Assembly (NCBI RefSeq): GCF_000423045.1 | Contig: NZ_AUHF01000001.1 | Location: 806,001 to 870,000, forward strand | Reading direction: 5' to 3' | Source of the DNA: Christiangramia portivictoriae DSM 23547 | GTDB lineage: Bacteria; Bacteroidota; Bacteroidia; Flavobacteriales; Flavobacteriaceae | Length of the DNA: 64,000 bases | Part shown: positions 63,976 through 64,000 of the stretch, piece by piece | Layout: each line of letters opens with the position of its first letter | How positions within the stretch are numbered: position 1 is the first letter of the stretch | Notes under the pieces: model-generated | Told to the model about the DNA's origin: nothing | What the model saw: the letters and a program-made list of their open reading frames with translations, nothing else | Database searches by the model: none | Made by a program: the position numbers and the translations under genes

Positions 63976-64000
63976 CAAAGTGAAAATTTCATTGCCACAT

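Overview
The window looks like a chromosome segment of a marine-type Bacteroidota, family Flavobacteriaceae, most like Gramella/Christiangramia (inference). The signs are a gliding gene (gldA), a short primary sigma factor, TAnnTTTG -7 promoter boxes, a SusC/SusD glycan locus, DUF3857 transglutaminase-like proteins, a MetH split into two polypeptides and a YpdA-type reductase. I see no prophage, insertion sequence or CRISPR array.

Layout. 1-2371: end of a siroheme synthase, a ferredoxin-NADP reductase-like flavoprotein, an OsmC protein and a small membrane protein. 2423-7616: a SAM-I riboswitch drives a two-gene methionine synthase followed by metF. 7653-9517: a PagL-like lipid A deacylase and a DUF2807 lipoprotein. 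9506-10424: five tandem ~195-bp units, each carrying a ~100-bp palindromic element that also occurs singly at 6536-6634 and as a diverged relative at 60904-60988. 10484-11401: gldA. 11555-15665: an aromatic amino acid operon (prephenate dehydratase, aminotransferase, prephenate dehydrogenase, DAHP synthase/chorismate mutase). It is preceded by a leader peptide with seven Phe/Tyr codons in a row and a terminator ending eight bases before pheA, a textbook attenuator arrangement. 15706-26282: housekeeping genes (rsgA, dtd, two DUF3857 proteins, a MazG-like protein, aroA, queA, rlmN, polyprenyl synthase). 26309-28949: two small paralogous lipoproteins and a TIGR03915/TIGR03916 DNA-repair-type pair.

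29028-53631 is a polysaccharide utilisation locus (PUL): S1 sulfatase, membrane-bound one-component regulator, SusC, SusD, a double-LamG surface lipoprotein, two GH144-type 'glucoamylase' lipoproteins, an esterase, a GH43+F5/8C protein, a GH3 beta-glucosidase, a DUF4886 lipoprotein and, on the opposite strand, a GH2 enzyme and a second esterase. GH144 next to GH3 suggests a beta-1,2-glucan or sophoro-oligosaccharide substrate (inference). The sulfatase, GH43, GH2 and esterases suggest a decorated or more complex polymer. Two inverted repeats sharing GTACTACAA lie just upstream of the susC promoter and may be the regulator's site.

53722-64000: a YqeY protein, tRNA-Arg(TCG), a hypothetical protein, YpdA-like reductase and rpe, a three-copy ~156-bp palindromic repeat, a CrtI/PYROXD2-like oxidoreductase with an NAD(P)-binding protein, rpoD with a structured 3' UTR, and rpsO-pnp. 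The strongest candidates for something little described are the Phe/Tyr attenuator, the palindromic repeat family and its array, the PUL with its putative operator, and the rpoD 3' UTR whose two hairpins share one loop.
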